Source: JAJDIA01 sp031555145
Lineage (GTDB): Bacteria > Bacteroidota > Bacteroidia > Bacteroidales > Tannerellaceae
Assembly (NCBI GenBank): GCA_031555145.1
Contig: JAVBUR010000054.1
Coordinates: 59,204 to 123,203 of the forward strand
Direction: 5' to 3'
Length of the DNA: 64,000 bases
The notes below the pieces were generated by a model that searched no databases, had not been told where the DNA came from, and saw only the letters and a list, made by a program, of their open reading frames with translations. This document shows, piece after piece, positions 63,941-64,000 of this stretch (the stretch's first letter is position 1; each line of letters begins with the position of its first letter). A program made the translations under genes and the position numbers.

Positions 63941-64000
63941 AATGCCCCGTTAGGGGTATCGTGTTCGTAGCCAGGGGTGCAGGCGAAGCCAAGCCCCTGG
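63941..64000 (+). repeat. Element A copy 3, two-hairpin repeat (at window edge)
   Basis: Hairpin ATGCCCC-gtta-GGGGTAT (one G-U), linker CGTGTTCGTAG, then stem CCAGGGG / CCCCTGG enclosing GGC-gaa-GCC. The element reaches the last base of the window. Confidence 0.7.

Larger units (their letters stand above)
63303..64000 (+). repeat. Composite noncoding module, copy 2 (cut by window end)
   Basis: Plus-strand order: a palindrome array (63303-63477), a region with repeated ATCTGTCAC/GTGACAGAT motifs (63608-63722), a conserved block (63714-63789) and element A (63941 to the window end). The order matches copy 1 read on the minus strand. The 63033-63300 stretch between lpxH and the array shows nothing I can identify, and no coding frame is convincing anywhere in 63033-64000. 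Confidence 0.7.

Overview
The window looks like chromosomal DNA from a gut Bacteroidales, probably Parabacteroides or a close relative. The reasons are SusC/SusD pairs with ECF sigma/FecR regulators, a type IX secretion (SprA) gene, a BtuB-BtuG-BtuF type B12 locus, and many upstream copies of the Bacteroidetes -7 box TAnnTTTG. The genus is inferred from gene content; Bacteroidales is well supported.

Layout. 1-9.3 kb (minus strand) holds sprA (cut by the window edge), ruvA, and a tight operon dxs - small membrane protein - trkA - trkH. 9.5-11.7 kb is an AsmA/DUF748-type envelope protein. 12-19.8 kb is a complete kdpABC-kdpDE potassium locus, so two K+ uptake systems lie within 16 kb. 19.8-37.2 kb holds yaaA and two head-to-head polysaccharide-utilisation-like loci. 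The leftward one is ECF sigma, FecR, SusC, SusD and an endonuclease/exonuclease/phosphatase-fold enzyme. The rightward one is ECF sigma, FecR, SusC, SusD and a serine-type sulfatase. Neither has a glycoside hydrolase in the window. 37.3-43.6 kb holds glycerate kinase, a GntP-type permease, a prolyl oligopeptidase, a DUF1801 protein and a beta-propeller protein. 44.5-48.7 kb (minus) is a housekeeping operon aroQ-pyk-O-methyltransferase-rbfA-ftsX-like, followed by divergent xerD and a nitronate monooxygenase-like gene. 50.7-55.5 kb is a cobalamin-riboswitch-controlled btuB-btuG-btuF operon. 55.5-63 kb holds pepD, a flippase-like membrane protein, ksgA-mgtE, efp, radC, a SUF-type DUF59 gene and lpxH.

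The most interesting signals are noncoding. First, in both PULs a strong hairpin plus T-run lies on the strand antisense to susC, between fecR and susC, and an antisense -7 box sits exactly at the susC start codon. This predicts a pair of roughly 90-100 nt antisense sRNAs, like those known from B. fragilis Don PULs. Second, the two large gene-free stretches (43.6-44.5 kb and 63.0-64.0 kb) carry diverged, inversely oriented copies of one composite noncoding module. It consists of a tandem array of 15-bp palindromes with a 22-bp period, a conserved block of about 75 bp containing ATCTGTCAC, and a two-hairpin element whose stems show compensatory base changes. I do not recognise this module as any named element family.
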